Part shown: piece by piece, positions 28,900 through 37,613 of the stretch | Layout: each line of letters begins with the position of its first letter | Position numbering within the stretch: position 1 is the stretch's first letter | Source of the DNA: Actinokineospora xionganensis | GTDB lineage: Bacteria; Actinomycetota; Actinomycetes; Mycobacteriales; Pseudonocardiaceae | DNA length: 64,000 bases | Assembly: GCF_014323725.1 (NCBI RefSeq) | Contig: NZ_JABVED010000013.1 | Location: 62,288 to 126,287, forward strand | Direction of reading: 5' to 3' | Notes under the pieces: model-generated | The model's database searches: none | The model's input: only the letters and a program-made list of their open reading frames with translations | What the model was told of the DNA's origin: nothing | Program-made: the position numbers and the translations under genes

Positions 28900-30858
28900 A
28901 TGAGCGGCTACCCGTTCTCCGCCGTCGTCGGCCACGACGATCTCCGCCTCGCCCTGCTGCTCAACTCGGTGCACCCCGGAATCGGCGGCGTGCTGGTCCG
29001 AGGGGAGAAGGGCACCGCGAAGTCGACCATCGTGCGCGCGCTGGCCGCCCTGTTGCCGGAGGCCTCGGTTGTCGCGGGCTGCCGGTTCAGCTGCGACCCC
29101 GAGCGACCCGACCCGCATTGTCCCGACGGCCCGCACACCGACTTCGACGACGACACCCGGCCCGCGCGGCTCGTCGAGCTGCCGGTCGGCGCGACCGAGG
29201 ACCGGCTCATCGGCTCCCTCGACCTGGAGCGCGCGTTGACCGAGGGCGTCCGGGCCTACCAGCCGGGTCTGCTCGCCGCAGCGCACCGCGGTGTCCTCTA
29301 CGTCGACGAAGTCAACCTGCTGCACGACCACCTGGTCGATCTGCTGCTCGACGCCGCCGCCATGGGCCGCGCGCACGTCGAGCGCGAAGGCGTGTCGGTC
29401 TCGCACGCCGCGTCGTTCCTGCTGGTCGGCACCATGAACCCGGAGGAAGGCGAGCTGCGCCCGCAGCTGCTCGACCGGTTCGGGCTCACCGTCGAGGTGC
29501 GTGCCTCACGGGACGTGCCCACCCGCACCGAGGTCATCCGCCGCAGGCTCGCCTTCGAAGCCGACCCCGCCGGGTTCGCCGAGCGCTGGTCCTCTTCGGA
29601 CTCCGAGCTGGCGACCCGGATCGTGGCGGCCCGCAAGGCGCTGCCCGAGGTGTCGCTGCCCGACTCCGAGCTGCGTCGCATCGCCGCTGTCTGCGCAGCG
29701 TTCGACGTCGACGGCATGCGCGCCGACCTCGTGCTCGCGCGCACCGCGGTCGCGCACGCCGCGTGGCGCGGCGCGGAGCGGGTCGAGGAGTCCGATGTGG
29801 AGGTCGCCGCCCGGCTGGCGCTGCCGCACCGGCGCAGGCGCGACCCGTTCGACGAGCCCGGCATCGAGCAGGACCAGCTCGACCAGGCGCTCAAGGACGC
29901 GGCTGAGGACGCTGAGCCCGATCCTGATCCCGGACCCGACGGCCCTGGTGGTGGCGCACCCGAGCCCGGCGAGGGACCGAGCGGACCTTCACAAGGACCA
30001 CAGAACGCCGAAGCGCCGCCGTCACCGTCCGGTGGTCAAGGCCCGGCGACACCGGACCCGGCGTTCCGGGCCCGGCAGCTGGAGATCGCCGGTGTCGGCG
30101 AAGGCGCCCCAGGCCGCCGATCCCGCTCGCGCGCGGGCTCCGGTCGGGCGCTGAGGGCCTCGACCTCGCAGGGCTCCGGCATCCACCTGGTCGGCACGCT
30201 GACCGCCGCCGCGCCCTACCAGCGCGACCGGGGGCGCACCGGCGCCGGGCTGATCGTGCGCTCCGCCGACGTGCGCAAAGCCGTGCGCGAAGGCCGCGAG
30301 AGCAACCTGGTCCTGTTCCTGGTCGACGCGTCCGGGTCCATGGCCGCGCGCAAGCGGATGTCCGCGGTGACCGGCGCCGTCGTCTCCCTGCTGCGCGACG
30401 CCTACCAGCGCCGCGACAAGGTCGGCCTGGTCACCTTCCGCGGGTCGTCCGCCGAACTCGCGCTGCCGCCGACCTCGTCGGTGGAAGCGGCGGTGGCGAG
30501 GCTGCGTGACCTGCGCACGGGCGGGCGCACCCCGCTGGCCGACGGCCTGCTCCGCGCCCGCAAAACCCTTGCCGTGGAACGTCTCCGTGACCCGCGCAGG
30601 CGCGCGCTCCTCGTCGTCGTGACCGACGGCCGGGCCACGGTGGCGGTCTCGCGCGACGCTGTCGGCGACGCGATGCGGGCCGCGGCGATGATCGCGGCCG
30701 AAGGCACGGCGAGCGTCGTCGTGGACTGCGAGAGCGGCCCGGTCCGGCTCGGCCTGGCGGGCAAGCTCACCGCCGCGCTCGGCGGCACCGGCCTGCGTCT
30801 GGAAGAACTGTCGGCGGACTCGGTGGCGGGCGTGGTTCGCGCCGCCCGCGCCGCGTAG
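28900..30858 (+). CDS. Fused ChlI/ChlD-type chelatase subunit (AAA+ plus VWA), cobaltochelatase partner of CobN
   Basis: 652 residues. An N-terminal AAA+ domain (Walker A GEKGTAKS at 35-42, Walker [11 protein letters not shown]) is followed by an acidic Pro/Gly-rich linker (about 325-385) and a C-terminal von Willebrand A domain with MIDAS motif DASGS beginning at Asp476. This fuses the I and D subunit functions that drive metal insertion by an H subunit. With CobN present and cobS/cobT absent from the window, it is the probable ATPase partner of cobaltochelatase. It is the first gene under the riboswitch at 28664 and is followed by cobO and cobB. Confidence 0.92.
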   Translation: MSGYPFSAVVGHDDLRLALLLNSVHPGIGGVLVRGEKGTAKSTIVRALAALLPEASVVAGCRFSCDPERPDPHCPDGPHTDFDDDTRPARLVELPVGATEDRLIGSLDLERALTEGVRAYQPGLLAAAHRGVLYVDEVNLLHDHLVDLLLDAAAMGRAHVEREGVSVSHAASFLLVGTMNPEEGELRPQLLDRFGLTVEVRASRDVPTRTEVIRRRLAFEADPAGFAERWSSSDSELATRIVAARKALPEVSLPDSELRRIAAVCAAFDVDGMRADLVLARTAVAHAAWRGAERVEESDVEVAARLALPHRRRRDPFDEPGIEQDQLDQALKDAAEDAEPDPDPGPDGPGGGAPEPGEGPSGPSQGPQNAEAPPSPSGGQGPATPDPAFRARQLEIAGVGEGAPGRRSRSRAGSGRALRASTSQGSGIHLVGTLTAAAPYQRDRGRTGAGLIVRSADVRKAVREGRESNLVLFLVDASGSMAARKRMSAVTGAVVSLLRDAYQRRDKVGLVTFRGSSAELALPPTSSVEAAVARLRDLRTGGRTPLADGLLRARKTLAVERLRDPRRRALLVVVTDGRATVAVSRDAVGDAMRAAAMIAAEGTASVVVDCESGPVRLGLAGKLTAALGGTGLRLEELSADSVAGVVRAARAA

Positions 30859-30874
30859 AGGGAGAGAAACACCG

Positions 30875-31489
30875 ATGCCACAAGGCAAACCCGAAGTCGT
30901 CCCCGACGACGGCCGAACCACCCGGCAGCGCCGCAACCGGCCGCTGGTGGTGGTCCACACCGGTGAGATGAAAGGCAAGTCGACCGCCGCTTTCGGGCTC
31001 GCGCTGCGCGGTTGGAACCAGGGCTGGTCGATCGGCGTGTTCCAGTTCGTGAAGTCCGCGAAGTGGCGCGTCGGCGAGGAGACCGCGTTCCTCGCGCTGG
31101 GCAAGGTGCACGAGGAGACCGGCGAGGGCGGACCGGTCGAGTGGCACAAGATGGGTTCGGGGTGGTCCTGGTCGCGCAAGGCGGGCACCGACGACGACCA
31201 TGCCGAGGCCGCGCGTGAGGGCTGGGCGGAGATCAAGCGCAGGCTCGGCGAGGAGACCCACGGGCTCTACGTGCTCGACGAGTTCACCTACCCGCTCAAG
31301 TGGGGCTGGATCGACGTCGAGGATGTCGTGCACACCCTGGCGAACCGGCCCGGCCACCAGCACGTGGTGATCACCGGCCGCGACGCGCCGCAGTCCCTTG
31401 TGGACGCCGCCGACCTGGTGACGCACATGACCAAGGTCAAGCACCCGATGGACGCGGGACAGAAGGGCCAGAAGGGCATCGAGTGGTAG
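30875..31489 (+). CDS. cobO: Cob(I)yrinic acid a,c-diamide adenosyltransferase CobO
   Basis: 204 residues of the CobA/CobO/BtuR P-loop family, transferring the adenosyl group of ATP to cob(I)alamin precursors. The P-loop is GEMKGKST at about 30-37; LYVLDEFTYPLKWGW and VITGRDAPQSLVDAADLVT are conserved. A ribosome-binding site GGGAGAG precedes ATG 30875. It is part of the riboswitch-controlled chelatase-cobO-cobB operon. Confidence 0.96.
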   Translation: MPQGKPEVVPDDGRTTRQRRNRPLVVVHTGEMKGKSTAAFGLALRGWNQGWSIGVFQFVKSAKWRVGEETAFLALGKVHEETGEGGPVEWHKMGSGWSWSRKAGTDDDHAEAAREGWAEIKRRLGEETHGLYVLDEFTYPLKWGWIDVEDVVHTLANRPGHQHVVITGRDAPQSLVDAADLVTHMTKVKHPMDAGQKGQKGIEW

Positions 31490-32838
31490 CCAGACTGGTC
31501 ATCGCCGCGCCCGGGTCGGGCAGTGGCAAGACCACGATCGCCACCGGCCTCATGGCCGCGCTGCGCAGACGCGGGCACGCCGTGGCGCCGTTCAAGGTCG
31601 GCCCGGACTACATTGATCCCGGCTATCACACGCTGGCCGGTGGCAGGCCGGGGCGCAACCTCGACCCCGTGCTCGTCGGTGAACACCGCGTCGGACCGAT
31701 GTTCCGCCATGGCGCGCTGGGCGCGGACATCGCGGTCGTCGAGGGCGTGATGGGCCTGTTCGACGGGCGCATCGGCCATCAGGTCGAGGCGGGCGGGTAT
31801 GGCTCGACCGCGCACGTGGCCGAGCTGATCGACGCGCCCGTTGTGCTGGTGGTCGACACCCGCGGGCAGAGTACGAGCCTGGCCGCCCTGCTGCACGGTT
31901 TCCGGTCGTACCGGGCAGGCGTGCGGATGACTGGCGTGGTGCTCAACCAGGTCGGCTCCGACCGGCACGACCAGGTGCTGCGCGAGGCCTGCGCCGATGT
32001 CGGGCTGCCCGTGCTGGGCTCGGTGCGGCGCGCGGTCGAGGTCGATGTCCCGTCGCGGCACCTCGGGCTGATCCCCGCGGTCGAGCACGGCGCCGCGGCG
32101 ATGCGCGCGGTCGAGGCTATGGCCGACCTGATCGACGCCTCGGTGGACCTCGACGCGGTCGTGGGGCTGGCCCGCTCAGCACCGGATTTCCCCGGCCCCG
32201 TCTGGGATCCCGCCGAGGAGGTCGCGGCCGTGCCGGGCCGCCCGGTGATCGCGGTCGCCGGGGGCCCGGCCTTCACCTTCGGCTACGCCGAGCATGTGGA
32301 GCTGCTCCGGGCGGCCGGCGCGGAGATCGCGGTGGTCGACCCGCTGCGGGATGAGAGCCTTCCTCCGGGCACGGCCGGGCTGGTGCTGCCCGGCGGATTC
32401 CCCGAACAGCACGCCGAAGCGCTGTCGGCCAACGAGAAGCTCCGTGCGGACGTCCGCGCGCTGGCCGAGTCGGGCGCGCCGATCCACGCCGAGTGCGGCG
32501 GCCTGCTCTACCTGGTGTCCGAACTGGACGGCAAGCCCATGTGCGGCGTCCTGCCCGCGACTGCCGCCATGAACCCCCGGCTGACCCTGGGCTACCGCGA
32601 CGCCGTCTCGATGGCGGCGTCGCCACTGCGGCCCGAGGGCAGGAGGGTGACCGGCCACGAGTTCCACCGCACGGTCACCACCCCCGTCCACGGCGCCACA
32701 CCGGCGTGGGCTTGGCGTGACCACGAGGGTGTGACCCGCCGCGAGGGCTTCATCCAGGGCAACGTCCACGCCTCCTACCTGCACACGCACCCGGCGGGCG
32801 ACCCGGACGCGATCACCGCGTTCGTCACCGCGACCTGA
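31483..32838 (+). CDS. cobB: Hydrogenobyrinic acid a,c-diamide synthase CobB
   Basis: 451 residues; amidates the a and c carboxylates using glutamine and ATP. The N-terminal ATPase domain has the P-loop APGSGSGKTT and FKVGPDYIDPGYH. The C-terminal class I glutamine amidotransferase domain has the nucleophile in IHAECGGLLYLV and GHEFHRT. GTG 31483 lies inside the end of cobO (7-bp overlap) and is the only start consistent with the P-loop position. A strong hairpin terminator follows. Confidence 0.95.
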   Translation: MVARLVIAAPGSGSGKTTIATGLMAALRRRGHAVAPFKVGPDYIDPGYHTLAGGRPGRNLDPVLVGEHRVGPMFRHGALGADIAVVEGVMGLFDGRIGHQVEAGGYGSTAHVAELIDAPVVLVVDTRGQSTSLAALLHGFRSYRAGVRMTGVVLNQVGSDRHDQVLREACADVGLPVLGSVRRAVEVDVPSRHLGLIPAVEHGAAAMRAVEAMADLIDASVDLDAVVGLARSAPDFPGPVWDPAEEVAAVPGRPVIAVAGGPAFTFGYAEHVELLRAAGAEIAVVDPLRDESLPPGTAGLVLPGGFPEQHAEALSANEKLRADVRALAESGAPIHAECGGLLYLVSELDGKPMCGVLPATAAMNPRLTLGYRDAVSMAASPLRPEGRRVTGHEFHRTVTTPVHGATPAWAWRDHEGVTRREGFIQGNVHASYLHTHPAGDPDAITAFVTAT

Positions 32839-32842
32839 AAGA

Positions 32843-32884
32843 CCGAACCGCCGAGCTCCTCACAAGAGGGGCTCGGCGGTTCGG
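32843..32884. terminator. Bidirectional hairpin terminator between cobB and cbtA
   Basis: A 14-bp perfect stem (CCGAACCGCCGAGC at 32843-32856 with its complement at 32871-32884) encloses a second CCTC/GAGG stem. It lies between convergent genes and can serve both. Confidence 0.85.
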
Positions 32885-32895
32885 GTACGACGAAA

Positions 32896-33693
32896 TCAGG
32901 CCGTGCGGCGCAGGCTCCGAGTCATCAGAACCGCGAAGGTGACGCCGATAGCCGCCCACAGCACCGCGGAGGTGCCCAGGGAAGCGATCCGGAAGTCCCA
33001 GATCAAGTCACCGGGGAAATCCTTTGGGATCTCCTGGAACGACGGCAGCAGCTTCGCCACCGCCGTCACCACGACCACGTACCCGAGCACGGACACCGCG
33101 GTGGCGGTGAAGCCGCCGAGCCTCGGGGTCAGCGATCGGGCGAGCACCGTCCCGGCGATCACCAGCACCACCGAGATGCCGATCATCGCGAAGAACAGGG
33201 CGGTGCGGTCGCCGATGGTGTCGGCGCTGCCGACGGCGGGCGGGTTCGCCGGGTACGTCAGGAATGGCACCAGCACCACCGCGACGTAGCCGATGCCCGC
33301 CACCGCCAGCGCGGTGGAACCCGGGGTGCGGGTGCCGATCCGGCCGTAGGCGAACGCGAAGGCGAGGCCGAACAGCCCACCCAGGCCGAGTCCGAAGACG
33401 ACGGAGCCGATGCCCAGGCCGACCGTGGACTGGAAGGCCCTGGTGAAGCCCTCTTCCTCCTCGGCGGCCCCTTCGGCGTGGCCATGGGACTCGCCCGCGG
33501 GCGCCCCCGCCGCCTCTTCGAGTTCGATTGCGCGGTCGACCGAGGGCTCGCCGAAAGCGGCGGCGAACCCGAAGGCCAAGAGCCCGCCGACCAGACCGGC
33601 CAGCAGACCCCAGATCAACACCGATCGGACGGTGAGCGCGGCGGACGCGCTCTCCGGCCGGGTCTCAGAGGTCACGGAGTCGGTCAGTGGCAC
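32896..33693 (-). CDS. cbtA: Cobalt transporter subunit CbtA
   Basis: 265-residue membrane protein with about six hydrophobic segments, beginning VLIWGLLAGLVGGLLAFGFA and including IGSVVFGLGLGGLFGLAFAF and AGIGYVAVVLVPFLTYP. A His/Glu-rich loop (GESHGHAEGAAEEEEG) between the first two segments could bind metal. CbtA/CbtB are B12-regulated cobalt importers. GTG 33693 overlaps cbtB by 10 bp; a GTG six codons later is possible. Confidence 0.9.
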   Translation of the reverse strand: MPLTDSVTSETRPESASAALTVRSVLIWGLLAGLVGGLLAFGFAAAFGEPSVDRAIELEEAAGAPAGESHGHAEGAAEEEEGFTRAFQSTVGLGIGSVVFGLGLGGLFGLAFAFAYGRIGTRTPGSTALAVAGIGYVAVVLVPFLTYPANPPAVGSADTIGDRTALFFAMIGISVVLVIAGTVLARSLTPRLGGFTATAVSVLGYVVVVTAVAKLLPSFQEIPKDFPGDLIWDFRIASLGTSAVLWAAIGVTFAVLMTRSLRRTA

Positions 33694-33893
33694 GGGAAGC
33701 CCAGCAGGTGACGCGCGTCGTGAACGAGTTCGTGGACAGAGGTGCCCTCGAAGATCGCCAGCGCACCCTGCTCGGCTCCGACGAAGTACATGGCGAGCAG
33801 GGACAGAACACCCACGAAGATCGCGTACGGCAGGGTCTGCCGAATCGGGATGCTCAGCGGGATCGGAGTGGGGTTCGCGACGGCATGCGTCAT
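33684..33893 (-). CDS. cbtB: Cobalt transporter subunit CbtB
   Basis: 69 residues with one transmembrane helix (LPYAIFVGVLSLLAMYFVGA) and a C-terminal His-rich motif HELVHDARHLLGFPCH that is characteristic of CbtB and likely presents cobalt to CbtA. It is the first gene after the cobalamin riboswitch at 33940 and overlaps cbtA. Confidence 0.94.
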   Translation of the reverse strand: MTHAVANPTPIPLSIPIRQTLPYAIFVGVLSLLAMYFVGAEQGALAIFEGTSVHELVHDARHLLGFPCH

Positions 33894-33939
33894 GAGATCC
33901 TCCTCGGGGCTTCACGCGGCCCAGTCAGTGGAGCGGGAC

Positions 33940-34032
33940 GATGGTGGAGGGTCTGACTTCGGCTCCGGGTGCTCCGGGACCGATCACAGTGGCGCGGCCG
34001 TGCCGGATTCTCACCGGCTTCCTTCTACCATC
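33940..34032 (-). promoter_or_regulatory. Cobalamin riboswitch upstream of cbtBA
   Basis: On the - strand it reads GGAAGCCGGTGAGAATCCGG, then GGCCGCGCCACTGTGATCGG and GAGCCGAAGTCAGACCC, closed by P1 GATGGT/ACCATC (34027-34032 with 33940-33945). It lies 46 nt before cbtB and couples cobalt import to the cobalamin level. Confidence 0.93.
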
Positions 34033-34104
34033 AGGGTCGACTCTGAAAAGTATTGGAGCCGGGATGGCACTGTCAACGCGGCCGTTCGGACGGTGGGATA
34101 TCTC

Positions 34105-34659
34105 ATGAGCGCGACGTTGACCGTGGTCAGCCATGGCGCGACCGCGGCCACCCGAATGGCGGCGTTTCCCCGCGACGAACCGGTCGAGCGGTCGCTCGAC
34201 GTAGCCGGGCCGGGTCGGGTGGACAGTGCCTCGCGCGGGCCGGAGACGCGATGCGCGCAGACCGCCGCGGCGCTCGGGATCACCGCGGAGATCGACGACC
34301 GGCTGCGCGACTGCGACTACGGGCGGTGGCGGGGCCGGACGCTCGACGAGGTCGCGGGCGCCGAACCCGAGGAGGTCGCCCGCTGGCTCACCGACCCGAA
34401 GGCCGCCCCGCACGGCGGAGAGTCCATTGTGGACTTGCTGACCCGGGTCGCGGACTGGCTCGACGATCTTCAGCCGGGCAGGCGGATCGTCGCCGTCACA
34501 CATCCGGCCGTGGTGAAGGCGATGATCGTGACCACCCTTGGCGCCGATCCGCCGGCGTTCTGGCGAATCGACGTGGCACCATTGTCGCGCACGGTTTTCC
34601 GTGGCGGCCCGCACCGCTGGAATTTGCGCTGGATTTCCGCAAGCGAATTGACGGAATGA
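34105..34659 (+). CDS. Histidine phosphatase-family protein with altered RHG motif
   Basis: 184 residues of the phosphoglycerate-mutase-like superfamily. The phosphorylated His is in VVSHGATAATRMAAFP near the N-terminus, where the canonical RHG reads SHG. The rest of the fold is present: RGPETRCAQTAAALG, CDYGRWRGRTLDE and the second His in IVAVTHPAVVKAM. In B12 clusters such proteins can be CobC (alpha-ribazole phosphatase), and this gene is divergent from cbtBA, but loss of the first Arg makes that assignment unsafe. ATG 34105 was chosen because homology begins there; upstream frames cross the riboswitch. Confidence 0.78.
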   Translation: MSATLTVVSHGATAATRMAAFPRDEPVERSLDVAGPGRVDSASRGPETRCAQTAAALGITAEIDDRLRDCDYGRWRGRTLDEVAGAEPEEVARWLTDPKAAPHGGESIVDLLTRVADWLDDLQPGRRIVAVTHPAVVKAMIVTTLGADPPAFWRIDVAPLSRTVFRGGPHRWNLRWISASELTE

Positions 34660-34991
34660 CACGCGAACATTTCCGAATACCGGTCGGACCCTGTCGAGAG
34701 ACCAAGGGACTGACCCACTCGGCCTACCTGTTGTAGCCAATCGTGGTCAATCAGGCGCGGACGGTCGCAATCCGTGAGGAGATCACCAGCCAAACGATCT
34801 TCATGGCGGCGACTAACCGATAGCACCGCGTCACATCCGCTCTTGCGCGGAGCGCCGAATGGGGCCACGGTAGTACCAACGAAAGACTCGATCGCGCGCA
34901 ATTCGACGAATCGATGTATCACCCGCGTGAGCGGACACGATCCCTCCGCGGGTGCAGGCGCCAAGCGGCACCCGGGCGAAAGCGGTGGGCG
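34660..34991. other. 332-bp intergenic region before the histidine kinase gene
   Basis: No gene, terminator or strong palindrome could be supported. It is noticeably richer in A/T than the flanking genes and probably holds the promoter of the two-component operon. A GGGACTGA half-site near 34706 resembles half of a DevR/DosR box, but no partner half is present. Confidence 0.5.
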
Positions 34992-36803
34992 GTGTTGAGG
35001 ACAGGGGCGGACAAGGGGCGCGGCAAAGAGGGCAGCCGCACGGACGCGCCGCCCGCCGGAGCCGGGCCGCACGCCAGATCCCCCGATCCGATCCTGCACG
35101 ACCTCATCGACCTGGCCGCCGCCGCGAAGGTGTCGCAGGACCGGGTCCGCCACCTCCTCGACGCTGTGCTCTCGGTCGGGAGCGACCTGTCCCTGCGCAA
35201 TGTCATGCGGCGCATCGTCGCCGCGGGCTGCGAGTTGGTCGGCGCCCGCTACGGCGCGCTGGCTGCCCTCGGCGAGAACGGCGAGGTGGTCGAATTCACC
35301 CATACGGGCGTCGATGCCGCGACCGAGGCCGCCATCGGCACGCTCCCCTCGGGCGAGGGCGTTCTCGGCCTGGTGATCGACGCGGTCGGCCCGGTCCGCA
35401 TCGACAAGGTCACGGGCCACGCGGCCGCCGCGGGCTTCCCGGAGCACCATCCCGTGATGGGCTCCTTCATCGGCGTCCCCATCCGGGCCAGGGGTGTGAC
35501 CCTGGGCGCGCTGTACCTGGCCGACAAGGTCGGCGACGAGGGATTCGACGAGGAGGACGACGAGGTCCTCGGCGCACTGGCCGCGGCGGCAGGCCTCGCG
35601 ATCGAGAACGCCCGGATGTACCAGGCCAGCCACCGGCGCGAGCAGTGGCTGCGGGCCACCAACGAGGTCACCTCGGTGCTACGCACCGGACCGGACACCG
35701 ACGAGGGGCTGCGCCTGGTCGCGGCCCGGGCCAGGGCCGTGCCCGACGCCGCCATCGCCGCCGTCTGTGTGCCCGACGGACCCGAGTACCTGGCGGTCCG
35801 CGCGGGCGACGGCGCGCCGGCCCCGGCGTTCCACGGTCTGCGCATCCCCATCGTCGACAGCATCACCGGCGACGTGTTCAGCACCGGGCGCGGCCGGATG
35901 ATCGAGCAACTCGGGAAGGCCGCGTTCACCCGGTCCGCGCACACCTTCCAGCGGCTGCCCGGGCCGATCGCCGACCTGGGGCCCGCGATGTTCGTCCCGC
36001 TGCGCACCGGCCCGCACCCGATGGGGGTCCTGATCGTCGCGAAGTACCTGGGCGCCGCGCCATTCGACCAGGACGACCTGGGCATGATCGAGAACTACGC
36101 CGGGCACGCCGCGCAGGCCATGGACTTCGCCGAGGCGCAGCAGGACCGGCAGCGGCTGGCACTGTTCGAGGAGCGCGACCGCATCGCGCGCGACCTGCAC
36201 GACCTGGTGATCCAGCGGCTGTTCGCGGTGGGCATCGGCATCCAGGGCCTGTGCCGTGGGCTCGACGACCAGCCGACCGTCGACCGGCTCAGCACCTACG
36301 TCGCCGATGTCGACCAGACGATCCGGGAGATCCGCCGCAGCATCTTCTCGCTGCAGGAGCCCGCGAACGGCCCGTACAGCCTGCGTGGGGAGATCCTCCG
36401 GACCATATCCGACGCGACAGTCTCATTGGGCTACGAACCCACCGTGCGGCTTGAGGGGCCGCTCGACTCCGTCGTCCCGCCCGACGCCCACGGCGACCTG
36501 ATCGCGACCCTGCGCGAGGCCCTGTCCAACGTCGTGCGCCACGCGCACGCCTTCGGTGTGCAGGTCACGGTGGCCGTCGACCGCCGGGCCACCCGGCTGG
36601 AGCTGCTCGTCCAGGACGACGGCGTCGGGCTGCCCGGGGACCTTCCCTACCGCAGCGGTCTGGCCAACATGGTCCAACGCGCACACCGCTGGGGCGGCCA
36701 GTGTGACTTCGAGATCCCCGCGCGCGGCGGCACCCGGGTGTGCTGGACCGTGCCACTGCCCAGACATGCCGACGCCGAACCGGACGAGGAGACCGATCCA
36801 TGA
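34992..36803 (+). CDS. GAF-domain sensor histidine kinase, DevS/DosS-like
   Basis: 603 residues. Two GAF domains (about 50-190, with YGALAALGENGEVVEFTH, and about 215-380) precede a HisKA_3 dimerisation domain with phospho-acceptor His403 in RDRIARDLHDLVIQRLFAVG and a HATPase domain (EALSNVVRHAHA; DDGVGLPGD). The architecture matches mycobacterial DevS/DosT, which sense O2, NO or redox through haem in the first GAF; a haem ligand cannot be confirmed by eye. GTG 34992 is the likely start; an in-frame ATG at 34914 would add 26 basic residues without homology. Its stop overlaps the response-regulator ATG. Confidence 0.9.
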   Translation: MLRTGADKGRGKEGSRTDAPPAGAGPHARSPDPILHDLIDLAAAAKVSQDRVRHLLDAVLSVGSDLSLRNVMRRIVAAGCELVGARYGALAALGENGEVVEFTHTGVDAATEAAIGTLPSGEGVLGLVIDAVGPVRIDKVTGHAAAAGFPEHHPVMGSFIGVPIRARGVTLGALYLADKVGDEGFDEEDDEVLGALAAAAGLAIENARMYQASHRREQWLRATNEVTSVLRTGPDTDEGLRLVAARARAVPDAAIAAVCVPDGPEYLAVRAGDGAPAPAFHGLRIPIVDSITGDVFSTGRGRMIEQLGKAAFTRSAHTFQRLPGPIADLGPAMFVPLRTGPHPMGVLIVAKYLGAAPFDQDDLGMIENYAGHAAQAMDFAEAQQDRQRLALFEERDRIARDLHDLVIQRLFAVGIGIQGLCRGLDDQPTVDRLSTYVADVDQTIREIRRSIFSLQEPANGPYSLRGEILRTISDATVSLGYEPTVRLEGPLDSVVPPDAHGDLIATLREALSNVVRHAHAFGVQVTVAVDRRATRLELLVQDDGVGLPGDLPYRSGLANMVQRAHRWGGQCDFEIPARGGTRVCWTVPLPRHADAEPDEETDP

Positions 36804-37459
36804 GCATCTCGGTGTTCGTGCTCGACGACCACGAAGTCGTTCGTCGGGGCCTGCGGCAACTCCTCGACGCCGAACCGGACATCACCGTGGTGGGTGAGGC
36901 CGCCAGCGCCGCCCAGGCCCTGGCCCGGGTGCCCGCGCTGCGACCGCAGGTAGCGATCCTCGACGTCCGGCTGCCCGACGGCGAGGGCGTCAGCGTGTGC
37001 CGGGACCTGCGGTCCTCGGTCGTGCCGCCGCCCGCGTGCCTGATGCTGACCTCGTTCTCCGACGACGAGGCCCTGTTCGGCGCGATCATGGCGGGTGCGG
37101 CCGGGTACATGCTCAAGCAGGTCAGCGGCAACGACCTGGTCGCCGCGGTGCGCACCCTGGCGGGCGGCGGGTCGCTGCTCGACGCCGGGGTCACCGCTAC
37201 CGTCCTCGACCGGCTGCGCAGCGGCCGCGGCGAGGACCCGCGCTACAGCACGCTGAGCCCACAGGAGCGCAAGATCCTCGACCTGATCGCCCTGGGCATG
37301 ACCAACCGGCAGATCGCGGCGCAGCTCTACCTCGCCGAGAAGACCGTGAAGAACTACGTCTCGACCTTGCTGCACAAGCTCGGGTTCGACCGCCGCACCG
37401 AGGCCGCCGTCTACGCGACCCGGCTGCAGAACACGCGGACCCCGGCGCCCCGCGAGTGA
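36800..37459 (+). CDS. NarL/DevR-family response regulator
   Basis: 219 residues. The receiver domain has the acidic pocket VFVLDDHE, phospho-acceptor Asp55 in LDVRLPDGEG, and Lys in YMLKQV. The C-terminal LuxR-type HTH contains LSPQERKILDLIALGMTNRQ and AEKTVKNYVSTLLHKLG. It overlaps the kinase gene (ATGA), so the two are a cognate pair of the DevRS type, which in mycobacteria controls dormancy and hypoxia genes. No clear DevR box was found near it. Confidence 0.95.
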   Translation: MSISVFVLDDHEVVRRGLRQLLDAEPDITVVGEAASAAQALARVPALRPQVAILDVRLPDGEGVSVCRDLRSSVVPPPACLMLTSFSDDEALFGAIMAGAAGYMLKQVSGNDLVAAVRTLAGGGSLLDAGVTATVLDRLRSGRGEDPRYSTLSPQERKILDLIALGMTNRQIAAQLYLAEKTVKNYVSTLLHKLGFDRRTEAAVYATRLQNTRTPAPRE

Positions 37460-37613
37460 CGTTCGCCCATTGTCACCAGGCTGGGTGGTAAACGCCGAGG
37501 TCGGCGTGTCGAATCCGTGTCCGGTTACCGCCGGCGGTAGCGTCGGAGCCGTCCAAGTCTTACCGCGCAACGAATTCCGGTCACACGGGATTGCAGGCGG
37601 AAGGGTGACGGTC

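Noticed and set aside
34701-34720. DevR/DosR box upstream of the DevS-like kinase
   Set aside because: Only a GGGACTGA half matches the known consensus; the symmetric half is missing.
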